DNA of 64,000 nt from Rutidosis leptorrhynchoides (taxonomy: Eukaryota; Streptophyta; Magnoliopsida; Asterales; Asteraceae), in the NCBI RefSeq assembly GCF_046630445.1, contig NC_092340.1, positions 365,036,001 to 365,100,000 of the forward strand, read 5' to 3'. Positions within the stretch are counted from its first letter, which is position 1. Each line of letters begins with the position of its first letter. Under the pieces are notes generated by a model. The model did no database searches, had not been told where the DNA came from, and was given only the letters and a program-made list of their open reading frames with translations. Both the position numbers and the translations under genes were made by a program. Below, one piece after another: positions 14,126 through 29,444 of this stretch.

Positions 14126-15378
14126 ATCTCATCAACGCCGAAAGCGAAACGCTATAAAAAAGATTTTTATTAAGCTTTAATTCATTTTTATAAAAATACG
14201 TTTTATATAATACAATCAAAAATATAAAAGAAAAGGAAAAATATATTTCTATATTTTTAAGTTTAGTTAAATTTAAAAAGTTTATATTTCTTTTTATTGT
14301 GAAAAGTTATGAAAACTAATAAGTAAATTTTTTTTTCTTATTTATAAGTTTTATATAAATATTTTACAAAAATATAAAACAGAAAAAAAAATTATAAAAG
14401 TAATCGGGCCGATCACTGTAACAGCCTAACTTTCTGGCCTGGTATCCGATCTCATGCGATCGCATGAGCCCAAGCCTTAAAACCCATGCGACCGCATGGT
14501 CCCTTCTGACACGCCAGGTTTGACCTGGTACTGCATTAATTACGGAGTATTATTAATTATTATTATTATTATTAACCCTAATTAGGGTTTAATTATTTAA
14601 TTAGTTTTTATTAATTAGTTTTAGTTTTATTAATTAATTTGTATTTTAAGTTTTAATTAGTTTTAAACTTAATACTTTTATAAAATAAATAATATAAAAA
14701 TAATATTTTTATAAAATTGTATTTTTATAACTTTAAGTTTTATTTTTTTATTTTGTATCTTTTTATTAGTTAAAGCGTAATTTTATAATTTTTCGTTCGT
14801 AATTAGTTTTAATCTAGTATTTTGCCATAGTAGCTATAGATTTTTAGACTTTGCCGTAAAATCCCTTAAGTGCTTTTTCTTTAGATTAAAATTTAGGTGC
14901 TTTAGAATTTAGCGACGCCGTTTTAAGATTTTAGTACTTTTTAAGTTATTTCCGTTTTGGATATAGAATTCCTTTTAAGCTTTAATACCTTTAGACGTAC
15001 GTTTTAAATTTTAGTTTTTAGACTTTTAAGTTTCGACGCTGCATTTTATTATTTTTCGACGCTTAATTTTTCGACGTTTTTCGACGCACTCTTTTTCTTT
15101 CTTATTTCTCGACGCTCTAGTTTTTCGGACATAGATTTTTATCTCTTAATTTCAAAACGAAAAATTATTTTAAGTGGTTAAATTGATAGACATCCAAAAT
15201 TTTCTGGTTCGTAGTAATAGTTGGATTTGTTAGTGGCGAGTTGTGGGCTTCCGATTTAAAGGGTCCTGGCTACCTGCTGCATCTATTGGCTATTCGAAAC
15301 GTGAGCAAAATCAGAAAAGTCTATTAATTTGATAACTTATATAATTTTTATATTTATAACTAATAGAATATTCAGTAA
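14126..15378 (+). other. Untranslated leader of the Athila-type element
   Basis: A non-coding AT-rich leader. It repeats the palindromic theme of the LTR: TCATGCGATCGCATGA at 14452-14467 and CCATGCGACCGCATGG at 14484-14499. From about 14900 to 15130 the CGACG-containing motifs (TTCGACGCT, TTTTCGACG) recur. Confidence 0.6.
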
Positions 15379-17264
15379 ATGCACCGAGCAAAACGTTCAC
15401 CACCTTTTATACGTTCACCACCTGTAACTCGATCAAGACATCTAGCCAATATTGTCGCCGTTGATTTTTCTTTAGAATCATCATCAAGTCGAACAAGTAC
15501 TCCAATTCAAATTTCCGATAATCCATTTTTTGAACCCAACTTCATAAGTGAGAACCCGGAGGATATTCAAGGACAATTCCAAGATCCTGAACCACTAATC
15601 CTTCCTCCTGAACCACAAACCGTTAAATCAGAATTCTCTAGTGATTCGTATTCAATAAATTCAATTATGGAAGTAACAGAACCTCTAAGTATGGAAAACC
15701 GAATGAGAGCCACACACACTGGCCAAGGACACGCCATTATTAAGCCAGACATTAATGCGCCAGATTAGGAAATGAAAGGACAAATTCTACACATGGTAAC
15801 TAATCAATGCCAATATAGTGGTACGCCAAAAGAAGATCCAAACGAACATCTTCGAACCTTTAATAGGATCTGTACTCTATTCAAAATCATAGAAGTTGAG
15901 GATGAACAGATCTATCTCATGTTGTTTCCCTGGACTTTAAAGGGAGAAGCCAAAGATTGGTTAGAATCGTTACCTGAAGGGGCGATTGATACATGGGATG
16001 TCTTAGTTTAAAAATTTCTTAAACAATTCTTTCTGGCATCTAAAACCGTGAGACTTCAAGGAGAAATTGTTACGTTCACACAAAAGCTAAATGAAACTCT
16101 ATATGAGGCGTGGATAAGATTCGGAAAATTGTTGAGAGGATGTCCTCAACATGGTTTAGACACTTATCAAATAGTACAAATATTCTACCAAGGATGTGAT
16201 ATCACTATACGAAAAGACATCGACATAGCAGCTGGTGGTTCCATTATGAAAAAAACGGCAACTGAAGCTCACAAAATTATTGATAACACTGCCTCCCACT
16301 CACATGAGTGGCACCAAGAAAAAGATATTTTTCGTTCATCTAAAGTGGCTAGAGCCAATCTAGCCATGACTTTGATTCCGTTTTCGCAAAAATAGATGCT
16401 TTCGAGAGACGAATGGAAAAGATGACTAAAGATATTCACGCAATACGAATCAGTTGTGAGCAATGCGGTGGACCACACTTAATGAAAGATTGTCACATCG
16501 AGCAAACGATGGAACAACGTGATAATGTTTCCTACATGAACCAAAGGCCGGGAAATAATTATCAAAATAATTATCAACCTCCAAGGCCGAACTTCAATCG
16601 AAATCAAAATATTCTTTACAATCCAAATGGACCTAACAATAACTAGTACAACCAACAAGGTCCGAATAACCAACCAACTCAAAACAACACTTTCAATCAA
16701 TAAAGACCTAGCTTGTATAAACCACCACAACAAACCGAAGAGAAAAATCCAAATCTAGAAGAAATGATGGCAAAGCTAATGAAATCTCAAACACAATTTA
16801 TTACATCTCAAACCCAAACAAATGAGAGGTTTGATCAGTCATTAAGAACTCAACAAGCCTCCATTTTGAATCTAGAAAAACACGTAGGTACTCTTGCTAG
16901 CATGATGAGTGAGAGGGAACAAGGAAAGCTACCGAGTAATACTGAAGTAAATCCTCGGAATGAGAATGTTAATATGGTTTCAACAAATTCTGAAAAACCA
17001 GCATCAGAAGATGGGAAGGTTTTGGATGTGAGTAACAATGAAGAAGTTACAACACCACCACCACCCGAGTATGTAAATCCAGTGGTGGCACCATACAGAC
17101 TAACCATCCCGTTTCCAAGAAAAGGAGTTGAGTATGAGCAAGTAATAGGTAATAACGTTTGTGATACCTCTGGAAAGAATAAGAAGAATAAGAAAGTACA
17201 AGAAACAAAAACCGTAAAGATAAACCCGGTAAAGACAGTTCCACCAAAACCTCCACCAGGTTAG
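15379..17264 (+). pseudogene. gag of the Athila-type element
   Basis: Plus-strand frames show an acidic N-terminal segment, then retroviral-type gag motifs: PKEDPNEHLRTFNRIC, LFPWTLKGEAKDWLESLP, LRGCPQHGLDTYQIVQIFYQG, then a Cys/His knuckle-like CEQCGGPHLMKDCH. An Asn/Pro/Gln-rich tail follows. This matches plant gypsy (Athila/Tat) gag. It is broken in several places. Confidence 0.85.
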
Positions 17265-18091
17265 GTGATCCGGGTGAATTTATTGTTCCTTGTCTACTTA
17301 GTGATTGTGTCATTTATGATGCACTAGCAGATTTAGGTGCGAGTGTGAGTGTTATGCCTCTTTCATTATATAAGAGATTAGGAGTAGGTGAGTCAAGTCC
17401 AACAGAGATGAGTGTCCAACTCTTTGATCAAACCATTAGGCACCCAGTTAGAATCGCTGACAACCTACCCGTTTAAGTGGGTAATTTAACCTTTCTAGTC
17501 GAATTCATTGTCATTGACATTGAAGAGGACTCAAACATTCCTCTAATTTTAGGTCGACCATTCTTAGCGTCCACCGGGGAGTTATTTGATGTAAGAGATG
17601 GTAGAATGACACTTAGTAATGATGAAAAATCGATCACCTTTGTGAGTCGAAAGTCTAAATCTCCACCAACCAAAACCGTTGAACCAACAAAAACGATTGG
17701 TAAGAACCATGTTGTTTTACCAACTCCAACGGTAGTGCTTAACAATAATAAAATGCCTAAGTGTGGGGAAGATGAAGTAACACCTAATGATGACCTGATA
17801 ACAAAGAACCCCGTTGTTGATACAAAATTAAATGACTCCGTTATTAATAGTTCAATGAAGAAACTTATTAAACGGATTCACGATGCTAGAACCAAGGGAA
17901 ACTTTAAGTTATGTAACCGGTTAGTATCCAATCTTTCGCCTAAAGAAAAGGCAAAACTAGTTGAATTTGTGGATATTACACAGGAATCCGACCAATGGCT
18001 TAAAGCAAAAGTCACAGATATGCAAGTTGATTATGGTCCAAAAGAAATTGACGATGAAGTTAATCACAATTTCGACACCATAGCTACCTAA
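17265..18091 (+). pseudogene. Aspartic protease-like segment and tail of the Athila-type element
   Basis: A GDPGEFIVPC start, a DLGASVSVMPLSLYKRLG active-site-like block and an IPLILGRPFLAST flap-side block are the usual retropepsin landmarks. A Lys-rich, Thr/Pro-rich tail ends near 18091. After it no RT frame begins. It is broken at least once. Confidence 0.8.
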
Positions 18092-18627
18092 GTGTGGGGA
18101 GATTCAAATGTTCTAAAAAGAAAACGTTGTCTAGAGTTAGTTGTTCTGTTCTCGTGTAGTTCCGAGAATGGAATCCGATTGGTCTTTTTCCACTAGCAGA
18201 CACTAAAGAACTAGTTTTCTCCCCCCATTCTGAATTTTTGTTTTGTAGGTTTTGTATGAAATTAATTTGCATTTTTAAATTTAATTTTTGTGTGATTTTA
18301 AAAAAAATTTACTTTATTTCATTACGTTTAAAAAAATGATTTCTAAAATTCGTCGTAAGTTAAAGACTAGGTCATGGAACCGAAATTGCTTTACCCGAGG
18401 GCGGGGCGAAAAATTTTGTTATCATTATTTTTAATTTTATTGATCTAAAGTATACCAAAAAAATTAAAAACCCAAAAATCATTGCTTATAAAACAATAGC
18501 TTTAAAAACGACAAATTTTAAATTTTGTCGAGGGACAGACTAGGTAAACATATCGAAACTACCTAAAGTAAAAGGAAACAAATTTTAAAAAAAAAATTAT
18601 TCAAATTGTTTTAATAAATAAAGGTTT

Positions 18628-18707
<80 letters not shown>

Positions 18708-20540
18708 TGTAGTTTATCTTATGTACAAAACAGGGTAAAACAGCGCATTTTCAAAGACTGACATTAAAGTTCAGGAAAAGCTACTAATTTTGACGATAAG
18801 ACGCAAAACATATATGAAATTACAACAAAAGGAATGAACGATGAGGCGCGCCATCTATCATTCGACGACCTTAGTAATTACAAACTGGGTATTTTTAATC
18901 ACTTTTCTACACTAATCACCATCATGAATTTATAATTATAGTCTGATTTCATGCAAATGAGGGCATCGCATGATCTCAAATGTGGGAAAGGGTTAAAAAT
19001 TCTCTCGGGTTTACACTTAGTTTAATTGCAAAATTTTGTGAAAATTTGAAAAATTTTCAACTAAATGAATTCAAAATCATGTTTATACATATTTATGAAC
19101 GATAAAACTAGGTGATAATGCCGAAATTATTGTTACCTCGGAGAGAACATAAATGGAGAAACAACCCAAAATGTTAGAATTCATTTAAAATGGAATAGAG
19201 GAGAATAAAAAGGCAAAGAAAAGAATAAATAAAAGCTAAGTGTGGGAAGAATTTACTAATTTCTTTAAAACACATATCACATATTTGTACAAGATTATTG
19301 CAGGTACTTTTGCTTTGGACTAAACTAATCAGTTTTACCCGATTTATTATAATACCTTTGAAAGAATAGATGGATCTACACGATGAATCAATTCCATCAT
19401 TAAAAGGAAGTAAAGTCTTTCGAAAAAGACACGCGCTTCTTGATTTAGGTCAGGAAGTTGTCGTCCAGACCAGCTGTAGGTTGACGAAAAATCTAGAAAA
19501 GTCATCTCTAAAATCAGCAGGAAATCCACGGACCTCAACATCAAATAGGGTCGCCAAGTGGTCAGACTTATCCTAACCATGAGAGGATCTGTCTCGTAAA
19601 ATGGGGAGGGCGCCGTGCAAATTAGCTTGATAAGACTAATGAATCAGACCCCCAGAAAGGATAATCTCCTTAAAGATTAAAAATCAGCATTTAAGCCTGA
19701 TATTACTCAATCCTTGAGATTGACCTTAAAGATTGAGAATTACAAACTCATGGAATTCGATGATATCTAAACTCGAGCTTGAACAAGAAAATATTTTGAT
19801 CATAATTACACACCGATTTATTTTCTGAAAACCCTATTTTCAATGCGTTCATTACCATTGAACGTAAAATCCTAGGAATTCACCTGGAATTCATTAGGTC
19901 ACATGAACCAAATCGGGTGTCAACCGTAAGAACGGTGGTTGCATAGCATGGTCAAAGACAGGACCTTGTGCCAGACCAAAAAATTATAGGGTGATCTTTA
20001 CTATTGCTCCTACAAAGGATAGTAATTGCATCCGACACGTTATAGACCATAATCAAAAGCATGTCACGGGACATTGTCTTAACAGTTGCTTGTTCAACGC
20101 TTTCCTTTACAAACGAACGGTAGTTTACCGAAAGGTAATATAAGGAGCAAGTGTACTGGACGTGTTGCTTTCCCAATACAAGGTTAGCAAGTGGGTGACA
20201 CAAAACCGCAAGTTTTGAGCTAAAATTTTCAAATCTGAAACCCACAAAACCCACAAAAATAATTTGCAAACACCGGTGAAGGGTTATTTCGAAAAACTTA
20301 TCTAGGGTAAAAGCTAGATTGAATTTTCAAAAGATCAAATGTTTTCATAAAGATCCAATTTTCTTAAAGGATCTAAATTTTTATAGTCATGTGGGACTAT
20401 AAACCACATCGTTACTATCATTGTTTATACTGATGTATCAAACTCATTGATGTATAAAGTGTGAGAATAAAAAAAAGTGATTCAAGTAAAGTGTGATTTT
20501 ATTTTAAGTTCTGTATTGCTTGAGGACAAGCAACGCTCAG
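18092..20540 (+). other. Non-coding 3' internal region where pol would be expected
   Basis: No RT, RNase H or integrase motif in any frame. It contains an (AT)n tract (about 18632-18704) and phrases such as AAGTGTGGGAAG at 19239 that are common near Athila 3' ends. The length, 2.4 kb, is too short for a degraded full pol. Confidence 0.7.
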
Positions 20541-20553
20541 GTGTGGGAATATT
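20541..20553 (+). promoter_or_regulatory. Polypurine-like tract before the 3' LTR
   Basis: GTGTGGGAATATT lies directly before the LTR, after the GAGGACAAGCAACGCTCAG phrase typical of Athila 3' ends. Confidence 0.6.
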
Positions 20554-22611
<2,058 letters not shown>

Positions 22612-22616
22612 GTAGC
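22612..22616. repeat. Target-site duplication (right), GTAGC
   Basis: Identical to 12048-12052. Confidence 0.9.
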
Positions 22617-23180
22617 ATTTCTGAATTCTGTACCATGATCACTTCTTAGCTGTTTCACCAGTTGCCCATTTAAAAGCTCCATTCTTTTGATAAAATTGAT
22701 AATTTCATCAGCAGCTTCACTCTTTTGCTTCAAAAAGAAAACCCAGGTGTATCTGGAATATTCATCAACAATAACCAGTGTATACTTCTTCTCACTATAG
22801 CTGGCCACATTAACAGGACCAAAAAGATCCATATGAAGTAAATGAAATAGTTTCTCAATAGATGAGATTTACTTTGATTTGAATGAGGCATGGTGATGTT
22901 TTCCCTTTTCACAGCCAGGACACAATCTGTCCTTTACATAAGATATGGTGGGTAGCCCAGAAACCAAACTTCTACTGGATAATTTGTGAATATCTTTGAA
23001 GTTGAGATGTGAGAGTCTCTTGTGCCATAACCACTTCAGGTTGTCTGCTGCCTTTGAATAGAAACAAGTATCAGTTGTTGTGAGTGTTGTGCTCATGTCA
23101 ATTTGATACATGTTTTCATGACGTTTTGCAGTCAGCAGCGGCTTCCCTGTCTTATCAAAAATAGTGCCAATTTTCCTTCT
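22617..23180 (-). pseudogene. Integrase N-terminal part of the copia fossil
   Basis: The minus strand shows the GAG-pre-integrase and zinc-binding part (LWHKRLSHLNFKDIHKL, then LCPGCEKGKHHHASF) and the beginning of the catalytic core (DLFGPVNVASYSEKKYTLVI, DEYSRYTWVFFLKQKSEA, RSDHGTEF). The Athila-type element interrupts it at 22611. It contains several breaks. Confidence 0.85.
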
Positions 23181-23183
23181 GAA

Positions 23184-26147
23184 TTAGACTATCTTATTCT
23201 TACTTGTCAGTTGGCTTATGCTGAGTAAATTATGTTTGAGCCCAACGACATATGCAACATTTGAGAACGTGACATTCCCATTAGTCAAAGTACCAAAACC
23301 CTTTGTGTAACCCAACGAATTATCTCCATACGAAACAACTGGACCATCCTTTTCTTGATAGTCCATCAGCAGGGACTTACATCCGGTCATATGTCTCGAA
23401 CAACCACTATCGAGATACCAGATTTGCTTATTTTGAATGCCCTGCACAGTAGCTAAGAGATTAGTTCTTTTTGGGAACCCATCCAAGGATGGGTTCTGGA
23501 AGGGTCATCTTTGATGATCTCTTCCTGTCTGCTGGTTTGCTTGAAGAAGCAGCAGCAGATGGGGTTAGGGTAAAAGGACACCGGTTGGCTAAGTGAAACT
23601 TGCTGCCACATTTGTAGCATTTTCTCACATTTGGTATCGGTGACTGGTTATACACTGAGTAAATGGGTGCAGTAAGATCGGGTCGACTTTTGGTTACTAC
23701 CTCAATTAGCTGGTCAAGCTTGACTATCATAATCTCAGTGATAGACATCTCATCATTCGAGTCCACTTTTGCTTTTCCCTTAAGGGCAGCTTTCTTCTTG
23801 GAACCAGTACCATAGTCATGACGTATTGCTTTGCCTTTATCACTTGACGAGCCAGCGTGGGAAGTTATTGGCTTATCTACTGAAGCTGATGAACTAGAAG
23901 AAGTTTTTCCTGCTACCTTAGACTTGCCAGTATTACGTTTGACTGGCTTGTCTACAGCTACTGGTTGACCAGTAAGTTTGTCATCAGCTGGCTCAGCACA
24001 ATTAGAACTCGAACACGAAGGGGAATCAGTCGGTTTAATTTTTCTTAGATTATTTTCAGTGATTTCCCTTTTAATATGTCTTTCTTTTGGAGTCATGTAG
24101 TAGATGCTTGAGGGGTCAGTAGTCTCATCAATTGAGGTACTGGCTTCTCTTGCTCTAACTTCATCCTCCAAAATCTCTTTCATGGCAGGTGGTGGGGATA
24201 CAGCATGTCTAACAAACTTATTTGTCAAGACCTTTTTACCCTTAACTATCTTGGCAAAAGTATTTGGCAGGACAGCTTCAGGATCAGTTTCAAGAATTGG
24301 GTCCATGAAAGTAACTTCTGCAATAGCAGCAGCAGCAGCATAGTCACCAGCAAAGAAGCTTCAACTTGGGCAGGCACCTGCTCATTAACACACTTTGCTG
24401 TGCGTTGAGCAGATGTACACCACGAAGCGACAACCTTTTTAAGATTATCCAGCTGGTTCTTGACTTCTGCTGCCTCAACGTAAAGAGACTTTAAAGCAAA
24501 GTTTTGTTTTTCAACTTTGGAAATATCATCTTTCAATATTTTAATTTCATCATTTTTGCTTTTAAGTTTCTCATTTAAAGATTTGTTGTCAGTTTTCAAA
24601 ACTTCTTCACGTTTGCTGCCTCTACATAAGTCAACTCTTAGGTAGTCAAACATTTCGGCCTTTTCATCATCAGCATAAGTTCGAAAATTATCAACCTTAT
24701 ACATCAATTCAGTTTTCCATTGAGGTGAATCTCTTTTCTGATCAGCTTCCCTCGTATCAGCCAAAAACTTACTACCATTATCATCCTCATCAGACTCCTT
24801 GACCTTCTTGGCCATTAAACACAACTTTTTATCTAGAGCATAACCAGCACCATCATCATCAGTATCACTATCAGAGGAAGACGACGAGCTGGTTTCATCC
24901 CAATCATGATGCTCAGCGACTAGAACCTTTTCTAGCTTTTTACCCTTCTTATCAGTCTTAGCACTTTCCTTTATCTAAGCTTTCATAGCTTTGTACTTGT
25001 TCTTGTACTTGTCAGCTTTTGAGAAAGAGTTAGCATGTGAAGTTGAAGGTTTCCTGAACATGCATTCAGCAGCAAAATGTCCAACCTTCCCACAATTATA
25101 ACACTCAGATTTAGGACCCTTGACTGACTTGTTGCAATACCTAGCACTCGGTTTCTTACTCCCTTTGTATGACTTGATGGTTCTATTACGATTGAACCTT
25201 TTGAACTGCCTAGCCAGCAAAGCCATACCTTCAGCAAACCCTTCTGCATCACTTTCATCATCACTGCTTTCTTCAGACCTAGTACCACCATCCACATCAC
25301 TCTCAGCTGTCTCTTCTTCTGCCAACAATTTTTGAACCAGTAAAGCCTTTTGAGCTTTCTTTTTAGCAGCAGCAATAAGAGCAGTATCATCTGTCTTAGA
25401 AGATTTTGAAGTGGTGGGGGCAGACCTAAAGTTTTCTTTTAAGTTAAGTTCAAATTTAGCCTCTGCCTTCTCATGGTTCCAAAGTGAACTGTAGAGAGAA
25501 GACATGTTAAAGTTCTTTAGGGTCTGAGTGGTTCTTAACGGGTCAGTAACAGATTTCCATTTAGTAGGCAGTGAATCTATGAATTTGTTTACTTGTTCAA
25601 ATTCAGTATAGGTGACATTCAAAGTGATCAGATCAGCAATCAAGGAGTTAAACCTAATGAAAGTTTGCTTAAGGGTTTCATTCTTGTAGGCAAAGAACAT
25701 TTCATATTCTCTTTTTAAAGCAATCATTCTGTTCTGCCTTACTTCTCCCATACCCTCATAGGTAACATCTAGATAGTCCAACATAAGCTTGGCATATTCT
25801 TTTCCCTTAATCAGTTTGAATAGTGGGTTAGGCAAAGTTATAGCTAACAAGGTTCTGATTTTAGGGTCAAGTCCAACACGACGTTTATCCTCAGCATCCC
25901 ATCTAGAAGGGGTGAGAATAACCTCTCTGCCAGGAATAGCAGGAGTGTCAGCTGTAGCTGGAGCACTACCAATAGTCTCAGTGGGAACAAATGGACCATC
26001 TATGGTAATACCAGGCATGAGTGGGTCAATAGACTCAAGGTGAAGCATGAATCTTGCCTTCCAAGTTTCATACTCATCTTCATCAAATTTGGGTGGTCTA
26101 TTGGATGAGCCATTTTCAAGGTAAGCTGTATTTGAATATGCAGCCAT
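23184..26147 (-). pseudogene. gag and protease region of the copia fossil
   Basis: From the ATG at 26145-26147 the minus strand encodes a copia gag (PPKFDEDEYETWKARFMLHL, RFNSLIADLITLNVTYTEFE), a CCHC knuckle CYNCGKVGHFAAEC, a charged coiled-coil stretch (about 24430-24800), a second knuckle CYKCGSKFHLANRC and then protease (WYLDSGCSRHMTG, NLLSISQL). Two zinc knuckles and a long coiled-coil tail fit SIRE-type gag. Broken in several places. Confidence 0.88.
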
Positions 26148-26187
26148 GAGAGAATTCAGATCCAAGATATTAATTATCAAGACTGAA

Positions 26188-26199
26188 GCTCTGATACCA
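26188..26199 (-). promoter_or_regulatory. Primer binding site (initiator tRNA-Met) of the copia fossil
   Basis: TGGTATCAGAGC on the minus strand, two bases inside the LTR edge at 26202. Confidence 0.85.
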
Positions 26200-26201
26200 G
26201 T

Positions 26202-27158
26202 TGTTGGTCTCTTAATAATAACAGGAGTATTGTAGAGGGGGGTGGGGGTGAATACAATTTCTTTTAATTAACTTAACAGTTAAACACGATTAGTATTCAA
26301 ACATGAAGATTAAAATAGAGTCACAGGTAATTTTCAACGATTATTCTTTATTGATTGAATCACAAAGAATCACAACTATCCTTGGCGGAATGATAGTTGG
26401 TTGATACAGATTACCTAGATTATAGCTAAGAGGTAAACTAAAAGCTATTACACGTTTTGACTCTAGAAAAATAAACCCACACCACTAGTTGTTACAATAG
26501 TGGATACAACAATTTATAGTGGTCCTATTAACCGTGTAATGGTTCTATTGTCCACTGGTACATAGGATGTCTGTACTTGTGGGGACAACTGCATCAGAGA
26601 GCATGCTCTTCTCTTTCCTCTTTGGTAGCTATTTGCAGGAACACCCCAATTCGGTTTGGCACCACTATTTGATTAAACAAATAGAATGTTGTGTTCCCTA
26701 GGTGTTGACAAACTATAACCCATGTCTGCACATGCGTTAAACTTCTGCATTCCCACGTGGTCTTGTAAGGTCACTTGTCAGCCGCCGACGCGTGTCCTTT
26801 TCTGTTCAACTTTGTCTTTGACTTCTGTTGAATAGTACCATTGATGTAGACCACTCGGGAAAACTACTATGCTTATAATGGAGCATAGCTGTCTTGTGTA
26901 GTAAGCTGCATTCCAGCTGTGTTGGTTCTTCATTGCTGAGTCACTTGATATTCTTGAATTGTTGAGCACACATCCTGTGCTGATTGAAGAACACTGTCTA
27001 CCTTGTGCTGATAGACTGAGCATCAAACTAAACACTCGACACAGCAATATCTGCTGTCTATACATAAACAAACTTGTGCTGACTGCACATAACATTTTAG
27101 TGCAAATAAATTATAGTTTTGTCATAATTAAATCCTTAATTATTTTGGGGACTCAACA
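26202..27158 (-). repeat. 5' LTR of the SIRE-type copia fossil, 957 bp
   Basis: On the minus strand it starts TGTTGAGTCCCCAAAATAATT at about 27158 and ends in GAGACCAACA at 26202, with TGTTG/CAACA inverted ends. The G-rich AGGGGGGTGGGGG-like run near 26235 lies close to its inner end. The partner LTR is off-window. Confidence 0.88.
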
Positions 27159-27958
27159 TGTATGTTTTAAGGATTATTAAACTACTATTGTAATGAAAAT
27201 GTTTTGGAAACATAATTGGGACCTAATGTTAATGATATTAATGTATTATAAAAAGAAAAAAATCTGGGCAGGTTTAAATACGGGTTGGGTTGTTTCACGT
27301 AAGTACTTTTCGAAGAAACAAGCAGCGGCACGCAAGGATGTTGAGAGGACTTATGGTATTTTACAAGGGCGTTGGCATATACTACAACCAACAAGGGCAT
27401 ATAGCATCAATGTTATGAAACAAATGATGTATACGTGCATTATGTTACACAATATAATTGTTGAAGATAATGGTTTTGCTCTAACCGAAAATGATTGGGT
27501 TTACGAACTCGTTCGTATATGCAAACAACTTGGATCGAGAGGTGCGAAACTTAAAAGAGGGGGACTAAAGAATTACGAGATAGGGAAGTGCATGAGGGTC
27601 TACGACCGAATTTGGTTAAACATGTATGAGGTAATCGTGAGACGTCGAGGACGGTTTAAGTATTGTGTTTTTTTGTTAAGTAATGTATTTTTTTTAGTAT
27701 CGTGTTTTTTTATTAAGTATTGTATTTTATTTTAAGTAGTGTTTTTTTTATTAATGTATTTTTTTATTAATGAAATTTAGTATTGCATTTGTTTTTATAT
27801 TTTTAATATATAATTAAACAAAATAATATTATTAAAAGTGTTAAACAAACAATTAAATAATGATTTAACACTGAACGATTTTTCCTGTTTTGATCTCAGT
27901 GTTAAATCCAGTGTTAAATTTAACACCGAGATTTAACACTGAGCGACTCCGAGTGCTC
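27159..27958 (+). mobile_element. PIF/Harbinger transposon fragment: DDE nuclease C-terminus and right terminus
   Basis: A plus-strand frame from about 27283 encodes KYFSKKQAAARKDVERTYG, ILQGRWHILQPTRAYSINV and MYTCIMLHNIIVEDNGFAL, the C-terminal third of the Harbinger DDE_4 transposase with its final catalytic Glu in the IVEDN segment. The frame ends at 27735 after a basic tail. The first two catalytic Asp residues are missing because the copia LTR begins at 27158. The right end reads GAGTGCTC followed by TTA, fitting Harbinger's 3-bp TTA/TAA target preference; inside it GTGTTAAAT repeats in both orientations (27860-27945). A plain DNA transposon relic, not an active gene. Confidence 0.8.
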
Positions 27959-27961
27959 TTA

Positions 27962-28100
27962 CAATTTCAAAAAATCATTATATAAAATATGAAATATGTT
28001 TAAACTGAAAAGGATATACTAATTTTTTTTTTTTTTTTGGAAAGGTATTGTTTCATTAAAAAAAACACATGCATGAGGCGTGCAATTACAACCCGAGTGC

Positions 28101-28163
<63 letters not shown>

Positions 28164-28172
28164 CACCTATAA
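27962..28172. repeat. Low-complexity stretch: T-run and (AT)n tract
   Basis: T-run at 28022-28038 and an (AT)n tract at about 28107-28160. No gene. Confidence 0.85.
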
Positions 28173-28553
28173 GGCCATGTGCAACGGTCCGTTAAACCCA
28201 TCCGTTAACGGCCGTTAGTGGATAACAACCAAAACAAACAAATCGTTAAAGGCCTCGTTAGCCAAGCCTGCAACGAGTCTAACGGACTGACAGGTTAGTC
28301 CCGCATCAATTTTTTATTTTTATTCCACTGCTATTTCTATTGGGGAGTGGGTACACGGAGTAATAAATTGTTTTTATTTTATTTATATTGTATTTAAATA
28401 ATAATTTAAATGGGTTAAAATTGAATGGTTGAGTGTAAGATAGTGAGTGTTTAGAGAAAGGAATGTGAAAGAAATGTTAAAATGTTTGTGCTGATGTGGC
28501 GCTAATGTGGCGGGTAAAAGTTATGTTAAAGAACATAACCATAGCAAGTGGCC
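28173..28553. mobile_element. Tourist-like (PIF/Harbinger) MITE, 381 bp
   Basis: Ends GGCCATGTGCAACGGT and, inverted at the right, GGCCACTTGCTATGGT, flanked on both sides by the trinucleotide TAA (28170-28172 and 28554-28556). No coding capacity. The interior carries GCTGATGTGGCGCTAATGTGGC-like wording (28490-28510), common in this MITE class. The TAA duplication and GG-C ends fit Harbinger-type mobilisation. Confidence 0.8.
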
Positions 28554-28556
28554 TAA

Positions 28557-29070
28557 GCTTTAGCACTACAACCTTACTCAACCAAGATTAGCTTCCAATC
28601 GTTAAATTCACCCTTAATCAAGATTTTCATGTTTGATAACCATAGATGGGTAAGTAACTTTAGACTGGTCATAAATTTAATATAATCTAATGATATTTTA
28701 TTAGGAATAAATATATTTTATTACTGATCAAATTATATATACGTGTAGTATAATGTGTTTAACGTATTGAATGATTAGTATGTACACTTTTATACTTCAT
28801 TCCAACAAATTTACATTTTATAATATAATTTAGACTTATTACCGAAGTTTTTATGCATAATCCCGTGAAATAGCGGGCTATAACCTAGTTAACTTCAAAG
28901 AGTGAGTGTCAACCGAACTAAAATCAACAGAGCCAACACAAACTATAATAACTTAACACAACAATAACAATAGACACCATTAAGACCCAAAGTAAAAAGA
29001 GACCAAACTACAACAACCAATTATGTAACCAATTACATAAGCAAACAAACTAAACAATAGCCTAATCTAA
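28557..29070. other. Intergenic, no gene seen
   Basis: AT-rich. No frame with recognisable similarity, no clear terminal repeats. Confidence 0.5.
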
Positions 29071-29215
29071 CTTTTTTTTCTTTACAGCTGTTAGGATCAC
29101 CCATGGAGGACTTAACCACCCACACGTTCATCTCCTACACAGTTATACTCGCCCCCAAGTGCGTATTCAGGAGGAAACCCGCACCAATCCCATACGAGGC
29201 ATGAACCATGAAGAT
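29071..29215 (-). mobile_element. SINE fragment (3' part), minus strand
   Basis: Contains the block TTTACAGCTGTTAGGATCACC, then GGACTTAACCACCC and TTCATCTCCTAC, matching the copy at 50699-50992. With T-run at its left edge (A-tail on the minus strand). The tRNA-like head is missing. Confidence 0.55.
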
Positions 29216-29444
29216 CAGCCAATTCTTGTCGGAGCAAATAAAGAGCAGCAAAATCAAAAGAGCCAGATTATGCTAGTGCCATGTTTCTTGGTAATTTCAA
29301 TGAGTCTCTGTGGGACTTGTCAAATAGACTTCTTTGATTCAAGGGTCGTAGTACATTTACCAGTGTAACGTGCGTTTAGTGAAAGAAAATATTATTATCA
29401 CAAGAGGCTACATGTTCATATTACTACTTGGGATGGTTAAGGAC

